Positions 6,123-7,005 of a stretch of DNA of 7,005 bases are shown piece after piece (within the stretch, counting starts at the first letter, position 1; each line of letters starts with the position of its first letter). The notes below the pieces were generated by a model that saw only the letters and a list, made by a program, of their open reading frames with translations, was not told the origin of the DNA and did no database searches. This stretch comes from Actinomycetota bacterium (GTDB lineage: Bacteria; Margulisbacteria; Marinamargulisbacteria; SXXA01), in NCBI GenBank assembly GCA_005791325.1, contig SXXA01000152.1, positions 1 through 7,005 on the forward strand, written 5' to 3'. Position numbers and translations under genes: made by a program.

Positions 6123-7005
6123 TTACCCCAAAACTACCCCATCAAATAAAGATACAATGTCATTTAAATGGCTTGATCTAGCCTGAGTTATTGGTCTATC
6201 CGGCGTCTCATTCGATAGTGCCGCCGAAGAAACATCCCCACCTGCTATTGCAACAGTCGTCCCAGAGGGGAAAATGGATTGAACCGCATCTTTTAACAAT
6301 TGCTGATTCATTGGTTCTTTTAACTTCTCAATAAAAAATGAAAATGATTGACGCAAATGTATCTGAAGTGAATGGCCAAGCATATCCACTCTCGAGCCCA
6401 TTAAAATAGAATAGATAGGCTTGGATTCTTGTTGAATTTTTTTGACTACCTGTAGCCATAATTCATCAATGGTATCTGAAGCCATACCTGAGTCTGTAGG
6501 TAAATGATGACCCAATACAACCCCAGCCTGCGGATCACCCCCCAATCCACCCGCCAAACCAGCCTTAATGGCCTGTAACGATGCTGCCTCATCTGCCCCA
6601 GCCTGCGGATCACCCCCCAATCCACCCGCAACCGAATCCGTTCCTTTTTTAACGATCATCGGCTCATCGGCGCCAACTCTAGTGGAGGGGGTCTGTGCAA
6701 GGGTTGCCATATACCCCAACAATCGCACTCTAATGAGTGTATACGGATCAGGAAAATGCCGAAATTCAACCATTAAACGTGACAACCCATCCAACAACGA
6801 TATCCAATGATGACGTACCCCTCCCGTTTCTTGAACGGCATTGGTCACTTGATGGGTGAGGTAAGAAATGATGTCTTCAATTAATTGGGTTGGATGAACC
6901 CCTCCCGATTCCCACTGACTCACCTGATTTAATACCTCACGACAATCACATTGACACACCGATTGTATAAACTGTTCCATCACATTTGGGTCACTCATTC
7001 CTAAA
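6123..7005 (-). CDS. dnaX: DNA polymerase III subunit tau/gamma, C-terminal part (partial)
   Basis: The minus-strand frame is open to the right edge and ends at TAA 6125-6123. The ATG at 6998 is internal: the residues before and after it read LGMSDPNVMEQFIQ, which fits the start of DnaX domain III (E. coli LGTLDDDQALSLVEA). Domain III continues through HPTQLIEDIISYLTHQ and LLDGLSRLMVEFRHFPDPYTL, the part that oligomerises in the clamp loader, to about residue 105 of the fragment. A linker of about 70 residues follows, containing a 25-residue tandem duplication with AGGLGGDPQAG in each unit. The last part (WLQVVKKIQQESKPIYSILM onward, then HSLQIHLRQSFSFFIEKL) fits the C-terminal tau domain that binds the polymerase alpha subunit. 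The ATPase domain lies outside the window. The gene points toward the haem operon, and no ybaB-recR pair follows it. The call rests on domain order and motifs. Confidence 0.84.
   Translation of the reverse strand, partial: LGMSDPNVMEQFIQSVCQCDCREVLNQVSQWESGGVHPTQLIEDIISYLTHQVTNAVQETGGVRHHWISLLDGLSRLMVEFRHFPDPYTLIRVRLLGYMATLAQTPSTRVGADEPMIVKKGTDSVAGGLGGDPQAGADEAASLQAIKAGLAGGLGGDPQAGVVLGHHLPTDSGMASDTIDELWLQVVKKIQQESKPIYSILMGSRVDMLGHSLQIHLRQSFSFFIEKLKEPMNQQLLKDAVQSIFPSGTTVAIAGGDVSSAALSNETPDRPITQARSSHLNDIVSLFDGVVLG
6525..6674 (-). repeat. Two 75-base tandem units in the dnaX linker
   Basis: Unit A (6674-6600) and unit B (6599-6525) each encode 25 residues in the dnaX frame. Both begin GADE and end AGGLGGDPQA, while the middle differs. 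The best-conserved part is a 34-base perfect repeat at 6596-6629 and 6521-6554, offset by exactly 75 bases, so the frame is kept. The repeats are G/C-rich compared with the rest of the gene. The arrangement suggests a duplication inside a flexible linker whose middle later diverged, or two insertions of the same short element. Confidence 0.9.
6606..6650 (-). promoter_or_regulatory. Possible slippage site for a gamma-like DnaX product
   Basis: Six A on the coding strand (6650-6645; frame GTT AAA AAA GGA) are followed after four bases by CGGATT (6640-6635), which can pair with GATCCG (6611-6606). In the -1 frame a TGA lies at 6612-6610, 11 codons past the run. The position just after domain III is where the E. 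coli gamma form ends. The frame is not the classical A AAA AAG heptamer, so ribosomal slippage would be weak; polymerase slippage is the alternative. Confidence 0.35.

Noticed and set aside
6996..6998. ATG as the start of the minus-strand gene
   Set aside because: The frame continues to the right edge, and the flanking residues match an internal segment of DnaX domain III.

Overview
The window looks like ordinary bacterial chromosome, most likely from a proteobacterium (Pseudomonadota). The clues are a glutamate-cysteine ligase of the Acidithiobacillus/betaproteobacterial type, a HemN close to the E. coli enzyme, and a DnaX tail with tau-like domains. Base composition is moderate (roughly 45% G+C by eye), and GGG (Gly) and CCC (Pro) codons are used freely. 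The genus cannot be named from the sequence.

Positions 1-5963 hold seven tightly packed plus-strand genes: the 3' half of gshA (cut by the left edge), a 12-helix APC-family amino acid permease, hemN, a small membrane-anchored monohaem cytochrome c, hemE, a hotdog-fold acyl-CoA thioesterase and a stand-alone MnmD tRNA methyltransferase. Gaps run from overlaps of 1, 4 and up to 26 bases to a maximum of 38 bases, and no internal promoter or terminator is evident. The set therefore looks like one operon whose promoter lies to the left of the window. Two genes act in tetrapyrrole synthesis (HemE: uroporphyrinogen III to coproporphyrinogen III; HemN: coproporphyrinogen III to protoporphyrinogen IX without oxygen). 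The gene between them encodes a protein that carries haem covalently. The others serve thiol synthesis, amino acid uptake, acyl-CoA hydrolysis and tRNA wobble modification.

Positions 5964-6122 are non-coding and separate the operon from a convergent gene. They contain two overlapping, mutually exclusive small inverted repeats and a 9-base direct repeat.

Positions 6123-7005 (minus strand) hold the 3' part of dnaX, the DNA polymerase III tau/gamma subunit; its ATPase part lies beyond the right edge. The linker between domain III and the C-terminal tau domain contains an in-frame 75-base tandem duplication with a 34-base perfect repeat. Just upstream in the gene is a run of six A, followed by a possible stem and an early -1-frame stop, an arrangement that could produce a short gamma-like form. 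This dnaX linker is the most interesting part of the window. I found no phage, IS, CRISPR, tRNA or rRNA, and no clear sign of a wholly new system.
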